From UBA7703 sp034926785 (GTDB lineage: Bacteria; Bacillota; Clostridia; Christensenellales; CAG-138), in assembly GCA_034926785.1 (NCBI GenBank), contig JAYFQU010000017.1:1-64000 (forward strand): a DNA stretch of 64,000 nucleotides, written 5' to 3'. Under the pieces are notes generated by a model. It had not been told where the DNA came from. It worked only from the letters and a program-made list of their open reading frames with translations, and ran no database searches. Below, in pieces: positions 44,505 through 52,823 of the stretch (positions are counted from its first letter, which is position 1; each line of letters opens with the position of its first letter). Made by a program: the position numbers and the translations under genes.

Positions 44505-44665
44505 GAGTGTGTCTCAAAGATATGGCGGGTACAAGCCCATCGGGGTTTTTTACCGTTTTGAGGAACAAAACCGCCGGAATAGCCGCGCTATTTCAAGGTT
44601 ACCGTGACAAAAAAGCGGAGCAAAAGGCACCGGGTGCGTGCCGCCGTGCTTCTGGAAACACACTC
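44505..44665. mobile_element. MITE-like element, family C, copy 2
   Basis: 161 bp with terminal inverted repeats GAGTGTGTCTC and GAGACACACTC-like GGAAACACACTC, flanked on both sides by TA. A TA target duplication with short repeats and no gene points to an IS630/Tc1-mariner-type MITE. A second, decayed copy is at about 13184-13344. Confidence 0.75.
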
Positions 44666-44730
44666 TAGTTCCTAAGGAAGAAACCGATTCAGGCCCCGAA
44701 CAAACAGGGCAATATTTGGAGGGTTTAGCG

Positions 44731-45669
44731 ATGGATTCCACGAAAAAAAGCTTGCTTTCACTGGTCATTCCCGTCTTCAACGAGCAGGAGGTGCTCAAGG
44801 ATTCGTTCGTGCGTATGGATGCGGCGATGCAAAGCACCGGCTATTCGTATGAGATAATCTACGTCAACGACGGCAGCCGGGACGGCACCCTCGGCCAGTT
44901 GCGCGAACTTGCCGCCGCGCATCCGCAGGTCAAGGTACTCTCGTTCTCCCGTAATTTCGGTCATCAGCTCGCCGTCACCTGCGGGATGGACGCGGCCAAG
45001 GGCGACGCGCTTATCATTATCGACGTCGATTTGCAGGATCCGCCGGAACTGATCCCCAAGATGGTGAAGATGTGGGAAGACGGCGCGGACATCGTCTACG
45101 GCAAACGCCTTAAGAGAAAGGGTGAAACCCTCTTTAAAAAGTTGACGGCGAGCATGTATTATCGCCTGCTTTCCTGGATGAGCGCATACCCCATCCCGCT
45201 CGACACCGGCGACTTCCGCCTCATCGGACGCAATGTTGCGGATCTGTTTTTGCAGATGCGCGAGCATAACCGCTTTTTGCGCGGCATGTCCGCCTGGATG
45301 GGCTACAATGCCGTTCCGATTGAGTACGAGCGGCAGGAGCGCTTCGCCGGGCAGACGAAATATACGCTCAAGAAGATGCTTCGCCTCGCCAGCGACGGAA
45401 TCACCGGATTCTCCGATAAACCGCTCACGCTGCCGATGCAGTTTGGCATCGGACTCTGTGCCCTCGCCGGGCTTGGTCTGCTCGCCCTGATCGTAGTTGC
45501 AATCGTCTCCGGCGCTGCGCCGTGGCTTTGGGCGGCGGACGCCATCCTCCTCGTGCAGGGCCTTACGTTGTTCTTCATGGGTTTGCAGGGCATGTATCTG
45601 GGACGTATGTATGACGAGCTCAAGGGTCGTCCGCTCTACATCGTCGCGGAGAAGCATAATCTGGACTGA
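44731..45669 (+). CDS. Glycosyltransferase family 2, membrane-anchored (GtrB/DPM-like)
   Basis: 312 residues from MDSTKKSLLSLVIPVFNEQE; GGAGG sets the start. GT-A fold with DVDLQDPPELIPKM (metal-binding DxD-type site), DTGDFRLIGRNV and RQERFAGQTKYTLKKM. Two C-terminal membrane helices (about 232-255 and 265-290) follow. This is the layout of polyprenyl-phosphate glycosyltransferases that charge undecaprenyl-P with a sugar. Acceptor and sugar are unknown. Its 5' UTR is made of MITE C2. Confidence 0.87.
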   Translation: MDSTKKSLLSLVIPVFNEQEVLKDSFVRMDAAMQSTGYSYEIIYVNDGSRDGTLGQLRELAAAHPQVKVLSFSRNFGHQLAVTCGMDAAKGDALIIIDVDLQDPPELIPKMVKMWEDGADIVYGKRLKRKGETLFKKLTASMYYRLLSWMSAYPIPLDTGDFRLIGRNVADLFLQMREHNRFLRGMSAWMGYNAVPIEYERQERFAGQTKYTLKKMLRLASDGITGFSDKPLTLPMQFGIGLCALAGLGLLALIVVAIVSGAAPWLWAADAILLVQGLTLFFMGLQGMYLGRMYDELKGRPLYIVAEKHNLD

Positions 45670-45748
45670 TTCCGTGTCAAGGGTCGCACGATTCGATATC
45701 GGCTGATCGATTGCAAGTGTTTTTTAGGTTGGCTAAGAAAGGTTTTTC

Positions 45749-45777
45749 TTGCGGATATGGTACAAATATTGTACAAT
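45749..45777 (+). promoter_or_regulatory. gap promoter with embedded palindrome
   Basis: TTGCGG (45749-45754), 17-base spacer, TACAAT (45772-45777). The 15-bp palindrome GTACAA-ATA-TTGTAC occupies 45760-45774, between the -35 and -10, where a bound repressor would block RNA polymerase. Confidence 0.7.
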
Positions 45778-45907
45778 ACTTTGGGTTTTAAGAGCGAAAA
45801 AATCCGTTTGTGGAATCGTATCTCCATAATCTATTCGATGATTCCGGCAGATGAAACGCTCTGAGCGCCCATAACAACACCGTATATCAATAAAGGAGAA
45901 CATAGAT

Positions 45908-46921
45908 ATGGCAATTAAAGTAGGCATCAATGGCTTTGGCCGTATCGGCCGCCTGGTCTTCCGCGCAGCCGCAGCCAATCCCGACATCGCAGTCGTTGCA
46001 GTCAACGATCCATTCATCGACCTGGATTACATGGTTTACATGCTCCGTTATGACACCGTGCATGGACAGTTTAAAGGCGACATCTCCATCAAGGATGGAA
46101 AGCTCGTCGTCAATGGCGAAGAAACCGCCGTTTACGCTTGCATGAACGCGAATGAAATCCCATGGAAGGATGCCGGCGCGGAATACGTCGTCGAATCCAC
46201 CGGTATTTTCACCACCACCGACAAGGCCAGCGCACACTTTGTGGGCGGCGCCAAGAAGGTTGTCATCTCCGCTCCCTCGGCCGATGCCCCGATGTTCGTC
46301 ATGGGCGTCAACCAGGACAAGTACACTAAGGACATGAACGTTGTTTCCAACGCTTCCTGCACCACCAACTGCCTCGCGCCTCTGGCGAAGGTCATCCATG
46401 ACAACTTCGGCATCATCGAAGGCCTCATGACGACCGTTCACTCCATCACCGCGACGCAGAAGACCGTTGACGGCCCGTCCAAGAAGGACTGGCGCGGCGG
46501 CCGTGCGGCAGCGCACAACATCATCCCCAGCTCCACCGGCGCGGCCAAGGCCGTTGGCAAGGTTATCCCCTCTCTCAACGGCAAGCTCACCGGCATGTCG
46601 CTGCGCGTTCCGACGCCGGATGTCTCCGTCGTCGACCTGACCGTCCGCCTCGAGAAGCCGGCGACCTATGATCAGATCAAGGCCGTCATGAAGGCTGCCT
46701 CCGAAGCACCGGAATGGGCCGGCATCATCGGTTACACCGAGGATGAAGTGGTTTCTTCCGACTTCTACACCGATCCGCGTACCTCCATCTTCGACGCCAA
46801 AGCCGGCATCAGCCTGAACGACAACTTCGTCAAGCTCGTCGCCTGGTATGACAACGAGTGGGGTTATTCCAACAAGGTGCTCGACCTGATCGCGCACATG
46901 GCGAAGGTTGACGCGAAGTAA
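45908..46921 (+). CDS. gap: Glyceraldehyde-3-phosphate dehydrogenase
   Basis: 337 residues: GINGFGRIGRLVFRAA nucleotide fold, active-site SCTTNCLAPLAKV, WRGGRAAAHNIIPSSTGAAKA and WYDNEWGYS. Phosphorylating glycolytic type. The leader is 130 bases long and ends in AAAGGAG; a terminator follows the stop. Codons are strongly biased to C-ending forms, as expected for high expression. Confidence 0.97.
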   Translation: MAIKVGINGFGRIGRLVFRAAAANPDIAVVAVNDPFIDLDYMVYMLRYDTVHGQFKGDISIKDGKLVVNGEETAVYACMNANEIPWKDAGAEYVVESTGIFTTTDKASAHFVGGAKKVVISAPSADAPMFVMGVNQDKYTKDMNVVSNASCTTNCLAPLAKVIHDNFGIIEGLMTTVHSITATQKTVDGPSKKDWRGGRAAAHNIIPSSTGAAKAVGKVIPSLNGKLTGMSLRVPTPDVSVVDLTVRLEKPATYDQIKAVMKAASEAPEWAGIIGYTEDEVVSSDFYTDPRTSIFDAKAGISLNDNFVKLVAWYDNEWGYSNKVLDLIAHMAKVDAK

Positions 46922-46938
46922 TTCATCGCAAGATGGCA

Positions 46939-46970
46939 AGAGAGAGTGGTTTTGTCCACTCTCTCTTTTA
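46939..46970 (+). terminator. gap terminator
   Basis: AGAGAGTGG-TTTTGT-CCACTCTCT followed by CTTTTATT. Confidence 0.85.
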
Positions 46971-47118
46971 TTGGTTTCCCGGCACAGATTTGCTGACGGC
47001 TGTTTGACGGAATTTATATTGCATGTTACAGTAAATATGCGAATCGCCCTCGCTAATAAGCAATCAAAATGTAATAGCCAGCGATTCATATGTCCTCTTC
47101 CGAAAGGAATCCAAGCCT

Positions 47119-48420
47119 ATGAACACCGTTCTTCGCCGAATTGCGATCCCCATTTTGCTTATTCTTTTGCTCGTTTTTTCCGGATGCGCCGGAAAAAGCG
47201 GGACAATACAGGCCATTACGGACGCAATTATTGCGTATACCGATTATTACATCGAGGTGCGCAATTTAGGTGCGCAAGTCAAGCAGCAAGCCCCCCAAGT
47301 GGATTCACAAACAAACGCCAGCGACTATGTTATTCTTGCGGATATACCGGATTACACCAAAATCGACCCGGCCGCTGTCGGGTTTACACCGCCCGACCCC
47401 AGCCTCTCGGCGGGCAGCCTGGCGATCTATCAAAAGCAGTCCGCCTTTTCGCTCCGTCAAGCGCTGGAACAATATGCCGCCAACAACGCCGTTTCAGAGT
47501 TTGTTCAGATCCCGATTAGGTTCTCTGTCGTCAATTCCAAAAAAGGTTGGAAGGCAACCCTCTCCAGTCAGAGTAAGCTAAACATTCAGCAAACGGTCGA
47601 AGGGCTGGTTTTGCAAGTGCTCGAACAAAACGAGTCCTATCAGGCAGATTATCGGGCCATGCAGTTTTCGACCATCGTTGCGAATCTTCTTTCCGATGCG
47701 TTTGGCGGTGTCGAGTATGCGCGGCTCATCACGATAAAGAGCATGGCGCAAAACGACGATGGCAGCTATACCGTCAATATTTCATACCCCGACCCCGAGG
47801 CCGTATACCGCATGTTAGCCAGAGCGTATGAGGATTCGTTTAACCAGCAATTCTACGGGGATGAACGAATCGCCGTGCTCTCCGCCGAAGGAATCGCGGA
47901 TATTGATCTCTCCACCGCTATACAGCAAAACGCGACCGTTGTACTGCTCTATCATCGTGAAACGGGTGAGAGTTCGCTTCTGAATGACGGCGGGCTCGCC
48001 GCGCAGGTCGCCTCGGCAAAAGCGAAAGCCGAAGCCGAAGCAACTGCGGCAATCAACGCCGCGTGGCGTGTCGAGCCGCTCGAGCCGCCCCCCAGCGGGA
48101 GTATTCTGGAGGGTGAGAGCGCGGGAAACGCGATTCAATTCAAAGCCAGCGACAAACTCGGCACATTCTTTTATGTCCGGTTTTATGCGATCTCCAGCGA
48201 TGATACATCCGAGGAGGGGACACTCGCGCTTGGTGTATTCATCCAGGGAGGAAAAACCGCAAAATTCAAACTGCCCAGCGGGTATTATCGTGTTTCCTGT
48301 CTGGTTGGGAACAGCTGGTATGGCCTGGATCACCTCTTTGGCAGCGACAGCAAGACATACGACGGCGGCAATGCCGTGCGTTCCCGCGCGGGGTATCAAA
48401 ACAACATTTCGTTTGAATGA
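47119..48420 (+). CDS. Lipoprotein of unknown function
   Basis: 433 residues. Signal peptide and lipobox VFSGCAG (Cys about 23). A helical region with predicted amphipathic segments (about 30-110), an alpha/beta middle part, an Ala/Lys/Glu-rich helix (ASAKAKAEAEATAAINAA), and a C-terminal beta domain ending GYQNNISFE with VRFYAISSDDTSEEGTLALG. I recognise no family. Followed 31 bases later by another lipoprotein, so probably one transcript. Confidence 0.65.
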   Translation: MNTVLRRIAIPILLILLLVFSGCAGKSGTIQAITDAIIAYTDYYIEVRNLGAQVKQQAPQVDSQTNASDYVILADIPDYTKIDPAAVGFTPPDPSLSAGSLAIYQKQSAFSLRQALEQYAANNAVSEFVQIPIRFSVVNSKKGWKATLSSQSKLNIQQTVEGLVLQVLEQNESYQADYRAMQFSTIVANLLSDAFGGVEYARLITIKSMAQNDDGSYTVNISYPDPEAVYRMLARAYEDSFNQQFYGDERIAVLSAEGIADIDLSTAIQQNATVVLLYHRETGESSLLNDGGLAAQVASAKAKAEAEATAAINAAWRVEPLEPPPSGSILEGESAGNAIQFKASDKLGTFFYVRFYAISSDDTSEEGTLALGVFIQGGKTAKFKLPSGYYRVSCLVGNSWYGLDHLFGSDSKTYDGGNAVRSRAGYQNNISFE

Positions 48421-48451
48421 CGCCGCATACGTTCTGCGGAAAGGAATTGCA

Positions 48452-49096
48452 ATGAAAGCTTTTTTTGCCGTACTTGCGATGGTGTTTTCCCTTGCCCTGC
48501 TGCTCGCCTGCCAGGCGCAAACGCCGCCGGCGCAGAGCCCCGTAGCAGCAGCCATCGAAACGCCTGTTCCAACCGGGATTCCCGTGCCTGCTGCAAGCGT
48601 GAATCCGGTTGTCGAATCCCCCGCCCCTCCTGCTCCCGGCAATTTTTCCATCTCCAGCAGCGGCATTGTAAACGGGGTTCTCGCGGACCAATTCGGCGAA
48701 CGTGGTATGCAGAAAGAAAATGGCATCCCAACCCGTTCCTTTGCGCTCTCGGTTCAAAACCTCCCCGATGGCACCGCGTGCCTCACTCTTTCGGTTACCG
48801 ATCCCGACGGCGGAGACTGGGTGCATTGGCTCGCGGCCAATCTGCCCGCCGGGGACCTCCCGGAAAATGCGAGCATTGACCTCGCCGCCAACATCGTGCA
48901 AGGGAAAAATGATTTCGGTTTCGTCGGTTACGGCGGGCCGACACCTCCAAGCGGCACACATACCTATGTGATCACCGTGTACGCACTGCGCGAGCCGCTA
49001 TCGATCGACAACGGGTTCTCACAAAAGCAGTTTGAGCAGGCAATGCATCAAAAAATCCTCGCCTCCGCCACGCTGACCGCCGATTATACGCACTAA
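48452..49096 (+). CDS. Secreted PEBP (YbhB/YbcL) family lipoprotein
   Basis: 214 residues from MKAFFAVLAMVF; lipobox LLLACQ, a Pro/Ala/Val linker, then a phosphatidylethanolamine-binding-like domain with LSVTDPDGGDWVHWLAANL and GYGGPTPPSGTHTYVITVYAL, the two family signature blocks. Ligand unknown; bacterial members are small-molecule or protease-inhibitor-like proteins. AAAGGAATTGC precedes the ATG. Confidence 0.85.
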   Translation: MKAFFAVLAMVFSLALLLACQAQTPPAQSPVAAAIETPVPTGIPVPAASVNPVVESPAPPAPGNFSISSSGIVNGVLADQFGERGMQKENGIPTRSFALSVQNLPDGTACLTLSVTDPDGGDWVHWLAANLPAGDLPENASIDLAANIVQGKNDFGFVGYGGPTPPSGTHTYVITVYALREPLSIDNGFSQKQFEQAMHQKILASATLTADYTH

Positions 49097-49110
49097 GCTC
49101 AACCCCATCA

Positions 49111-49137
49111 AAAAAATCCGCCGAACGGCGGATTTTT
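49111..49137. terminator. Terminator hairpin, left copy
   Basis: AAAATCCGCC-GAAC-GGCGGATTTTT, 14 bases past the PEBP stop; repeated exactly at 49309-49333 across element A3. Confidence 0.85.
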
Positions 49138-49308
49138 CAGAGCATCAACAAACCCAGTAGGGGGGTTGGGGGATTTCGAAAATCCCCCATGTTCCTTCAA
49201 ATTTGGCGATTCATTCGCCGAATTTGAAAAAAAAATGGCGCGATTCGCGTCATTTTAACCCAAAGTAAAACCCACCGGCAGAGTCCGCAGGACTTTGTCG
49301 ATGGGCTG
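49138..49308. repeat. Dispersed hairpin-array element, family A, copy 3
   Basis: 171 bp from CAGAGCATCAACAAACC to GTCGATGGGCTG, the closest relative of copy 2. Hairpins: GGGGGATTT/AAATCCCCC, CAAATTTGGCGA/TTCGCCGAATTTG, AATGGCGCG/CGCGTCATT and the ..CCGGCAGAGTCC/GGACTTTGTCG.. stem. It lies between two identical terminators of the convergent PEBP and EEP genes. Confidence 0.93.
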
Positions 49309-49333
49309 AAAATCCGCCGAACGGCGGATTTTT
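49309..49333. terminator. Terminator hairpin, right copy
   Basis: AAAATCCGCC-GAAC-GGCGGATTTTT; A and T runs on both sides, so it can serve the convergent minus-strand gene ending at 49347. Confidence 0.85.
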
Positions 49334-49346
49334 AGTGTAGATCCGC

Positions 49347-50786
49347 TTACTTTAACGCGAGGAATGCAAAGAGCGGGTAATGGTCGGAATACTCCGTTGG
49401 AATAGCGCGCGCATTGAGCACAGTGATGTTTTTTGAGACAACGATGTTATCAATCTGCGACATGGCGATGCGATTATACGAATAGTCATAAAACTTCGTC
49501 TCGCTTGTATTCACCACACGATAATTCTTTTTGAATACTTCGAATTCCGCTTCCTTCGCGTTGAAGTCGCCTGTCAGAACCTTATACTGATTTTTGTCTG
49601 CATCCATGATAGCAAGAACCTCAGCAAATTGTTTCTTGCGAATCGAGGCGGATTCATATGAGAAATGCGTATTATAAACGGAAATACGCTTGCCGTCCAC
49701 CGCATATTCCACCTTTTGCAGGCACCTTTGCTCCTTATCCTCGCTGGAGAGCAGTGTCACCTGCTCGTTTTCCGGCTTGAATTTTGAAATCTGTCCAATG
49801 CCATATTGTCCGCCGGAATCATAAGCGATGGTTTCCGCAAACGAGGTGTTCACCGCGTTTCTCGTTCGAACCGAAAGAAGATTGTTGGTCTTTTCCTTTT
49901 TATTGACATAGACCTCCTGCACTCCGAGGATATCCGGCCGCTGCGCGGCAATCAGCCACCCCTGCATGACGAGATTATCGTTCCCGCGCTTGATGTTCCA
50001 GGTGCCAATTGTTAATACATCCCGCACGAGATAGATGGAGTAACGAACTTTGCCGCCGACGGAGATGCGAATGGTCTTGCTATTGCCGGATTTGATCGAA
50101 TATTTCGCGCTTGCGATGCCTGTTGATCCGACGCTGATCTTGACCCCGCTGTTCGCGGAGGCCTTGATTTCAATTTCGCCCTGCGTTGCCGTCAAAACAT
50201 ATCCATATTCTGTTGGTGAAAATCTCGGCGAAAGCGTGCCGCCGATGATTTCGAGGCCTGTAAGCGCGTCGTTTCCCACCTTCGCCATAAGATCCAAATA
50301 TTTGGAAGAGACATATCCGGTCGTCCCGTTGAAGTCAATGGCATGCCACGCGCCGGAGGCATACGCCTGCGTCACCGTAAACGTCTGTCCCTTTTGCGCT
50401 TTACCCAGCTTCTTCCCGCGCATGGAGGGTTCGGCGCGGACATTGACGTCCTGCTGCACATTGATAATCGTCCCCGTATAGGTCATCTGGTAGGAAGCCA
50501 GCGATGCGTCTATATTGACATACATGCGATTCACATATCCCGTGCGGGTCTCCGTCTCCACCCGATACCATTCGGAGTTGACGTTCGTCTCCAGAATCTT
50601 GACGATGGTGCCTTCACTCAACCGCGTGACCAATGCGCCGCCAGAACTTGCCGTTTTTCTCAGGGCGACGTCATCCGCCGAAATAACCCCGGTAGTCACG
50701 GTCAATGCGCGCGAAAACGACACCGGCAGCGCCGAGGCAAAGAGCATAATACCAATCATCAGTAGAATCGACACCCGTTTTTTCAT
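49347..50786 (-). CDS. Secreted endonuclease/exonuclease/phosphatase with two SH3 domains
   Basis: 479 residues. Signal peptide (about 1-27), two bacterial SH3 units (about 32-92 and 103-167, with DVALRKTASSGG and DVNVRAEPSMRG), a cadherin-like beta sandwich (about 170-255), then the EEP domain (about 258-479). EEP motifs: GTWNIKRG, DILGVQEVY, YNTHFSYE, LTGDFNAKEAE and SDHYPLFA (His/Asp). Likely an extracellular DNase or phosphodiesterase held at the wall by the SH3 domains. Confidence 0.85.
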   Translation of the reverse strand: MKKRVSILLMIGIMLFASALPVSFSRALTVTTGVISADDVALRKTASSGGALVTRLSEGTIVKILETNVNSEWYRVETETRTGYVNRMYVNIDASLASYQMTYTGTIINVQQDVNVRAEPSMRGKKLGKAQKGQTFTVTQAYASGAWHAIDFNGTTGYVSSKYLDLMAKVGNDALTGLEIIGGTLSPRFSPTEYGYVLTATQGEIEIKASANSGVKISVGSTGIASAKYSIKSGNSKTIRISVGGKVRYSIYLVRDVLTIGTWNIKRGNDNLVMQGWLIAAQRPDILGVQEVYVNKKEKTNNLLSVRTRNAVNTSFAETIAYDSGGQYGIGQISKFKPENEQVTLLSSEDKEQRCLQKVEYAVDGKRISVYNTHFSYESASIRKKQFAEVLAIMDADKNQYKVLTGDFNAKEAEFEVFKKNYRVVNTSETKFYDYSYNRIAMSQIDNIVVSKNITVLNARAIPTEYSDHYPLFAFLALK

Positions 50787-50840
50787 ATGTTCCTCATCTC
50801 TACAAGATCGACCGCGTAAGAATGTACAAACTGAGTGTAG

Positions 50841-50880
50841 AGAAAATTGGGCAGGATGACAAGCCGCATCCTGCCCAATT
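50841..50880 (-). terminator. Terminator after the GH13 gene
   Basis: Minus strand AATTGGGCAGGATG/CATCCTGCCCAATT 14-bp perfect stem followed by TTCT; weak T-tract but very stable stem. Confidence 0.75.
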
Positions 50881-50905
50881 CACGAAAACGTTACATTGAC
50901 GCTTT

Positions 50906-52789
50906 TTATGGGTTCACTCGGTATAGATTGGCTTCGTACGGCTGCAGCCCGTCGCCCTGCGCCATATAGTTGGAGAACAGCAGCTCCATCGCGTCGGTTG
51001 CCTTGGGCTGTTTGACCGGTTTTGCGCTCAGATTGATTTCGACGTAGAATCGGTCCTTCTCAATCGCGCGATAATAGCAGAATACATCCTCCTTTGCGCT
51101 CTCCAGCAGTTCAAAGGAACCATAAACCAGGGCGGGATGCGATGCCCTCAGCGTGATCAGTTGCTGATAGGCTCGCCAGACAGAGGTTTCGTCGTTCATC
51201 TGCGCCGCAGCGTTACAGATGTCTTTGTCGCCAACGCGAATCCAGGGTTCCCGTTCAGAGAATCCGCCATAGGTGCCGTTCGTCCACTGCATCGGCGTGC
51301 GGCTGTGATCCCGTGTGCCGCAGAGCACCGTCTGCCAGGCCTCTTCCTGCGTTTTTCCCGCGGCGATGAGCTCGCGATATTTATTCAGGCTTTCGATGTC
51401 ACGCAGTTCGCTCATGCTGGAAAAGCCGACATTGACCGCACCCAGTTCCTGCCCCTGATAGAGAAACACAGTTCCCCGCGCGCTGAGCAATACAAGCGCG
51501 ATCAATTTTGCAATCGCGTCCCGATGTTCCTCCCCGGGATCAATTTTGGACACCATGCGCGGGTTGTCGTGATTTTCAACAAATATACTCGGCCAGGCGT
51601 AATCCGCATACTCGCCCTCCAGCCTAATAAAGCTCTTCTTGAGGTGATTGAGATTATAGCGATAATCGTCAAAACGGTTTTTGCCAAGGTTTTCCAGGTG
51701 ATCAAAGCTGAACACGGTGTTCAGTTCCCCTCGCTCTTCCGCGGTGAGCAGTTTGTTCATCTCCAACCCCGTGCCCGGCGTCTCGCCGACGGTGAACGCC
51801 TCGTGAAACGCGCGCGCTTTCAACTCGTGCAGATATTCATGCAAGCGATTACCGTAGAAATAGTGTTCGATTCCGTTGAACTTTAAGAGCGCGCCGAGCG
51901 TCTCCGTTCCGTCCTCCAGCGAAGTTTTACTGATATAGTTGATCACGTCGAGGCGGAAACCGTCAACGCCTTTCTTCCTCCAGAAATCGATGATCGCGCA
52001 GACCTCGTCCCGCACCTTCGGATTCTCCCAGTTCAGATCAGGCTGCTTTTTGGAGAAGAGATGCAGATATTCCTCTTCTCTCGAATCCACCTTTTCCCAG
52101 GCGGGGCCGGAGAAAAAACTGGTCCAGTTATTCGGGTGCTGGCTCCCCTTCGGCTTGCGCCAGATGTAGTAGTCGCCGCGCTCGCCTTTGGGATTTTGTG
52201 CCGAGTCGATGAACCACTCGTGCTCATCGGACGTATGATTCACCACCAGGTCGAGAATCAACCGCATCCCGCGCTTGTGCAGTTCGCTAATCAGCTCCTC
52301 CGCATCCGCCATGGTTCCAAACTCCGCCATGATGGCGCGATAATCGCGCACATCATAACCGTTGTCGTCGTTTGGCGAATCGAAAATAGGCGAAAGCCAA
52401 ACCGCCGTGACGCCCAGTTCCTGCAGATAATCCAGTTTTTGGATGATGCCTTTCAGATCGCCAATCCCATCGTTATTTCCATCCATGAAAGAACGTGGAT
52501 AGATTTGATAAACCACCGCTTCTTTCCACCAGACATGCGTATTGGATTTTGTCAGCGGCTTGGTGTTCGCCTCCTGATTGAACAGGTTAAGCATGGTATC
52601 GATCACTCGCTCGGCGTTTGGCAACGCCTTGCCCGCAAATTTTGGAATTGCCGATATCTTCAGCCCCTTCACAATGGGGTTTAAAATCACTTTTTCATTG
52701 ATACCCGCATATTGCACCAGTTGGGACAGCACATCCCGCGCAATGGGATTTTGCAGTAATTCGCCAATCTTGGTCTCTCTTGTTATCAT
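50906..52789 (-). CDS. GH13 alpha-glucosidase (oligo-1,6-glucosidase type) with N-terminal helical domain
   Basis: 627 residues. Residues about 1-75 are an all-helical extension (ITRETKIGELLQNPIARDVL...) of unrecognised function. The GH13 barrel starts at WWKEAVVYQIYPRSF; DLVVNHTSDEHEWF, DGFRLDVINY (nucleophile Asp), FTVGETPG (acid Glu) and VENHDNPR (third Asp) are all present. The QIYPRSFMDGNNDG start is typical of GH31/13 oligo-1,6-glucosidases of subfamily 31. Cytoplasmic: no signal peptide. No transporter lies beside it. Confidence 0.9.
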   Translation of the reverse strand: MITRETKIGELLQNPIARDVLSQLVQYAGINEKVILNPIVKGLKISAIPKFAGKALPNAERVIDTMLNLFNQEANTKPLTKSNTHVWWKEAVVYQIYPRSFMDGNNDGIGDLKGIIQKLDYLQELGVTAVWLSPIFDSPNDDNGYDVRDYRAIMAEFGTMADAEELISELHKRGMRLILDLVVNHTSDEHEWFIDSAQNPKGERGDYYIWRKPKGSQHPNNWTSFFSGPAWEKVDSREEEYLHLFSKKQPDLNWENPKVRDEVCAIIDFWRKKGVDGFRLDVINYISKTSLEDGTETLGALLKFNGIEHYFYGNRLHEYLHELKARAFHEAFTVGETPGTGLEMNKLLTAEERGELNTVFSFDHLENLGKNRFDDYRYNLNHLKKSFIRLEGEYADYAWPSIFVENHDNPRMVSKIDPGEEHRDAIAKLIALVLLSARGTVFLYQGQELGAVNVGFSSMSELRDIESLNKYRELIAAGKTQEEAWQTVLCGTRDHSRTPMQWTNGTYGGFSEREPWIRVGDKDICNAAAQMNDETSVWRAYQQLITLRASHPALVYGSFELLESAKEDVFCYYRAIEKDRFYVEINLSAKPVKQPKATDAMELLFSNYMAQGDGLQPYEANLYRVNP

Positions 52790-52823
52790 TCCGGTTCAAG
52801 CCTCCGTTGGAATGCGCTTGCGT

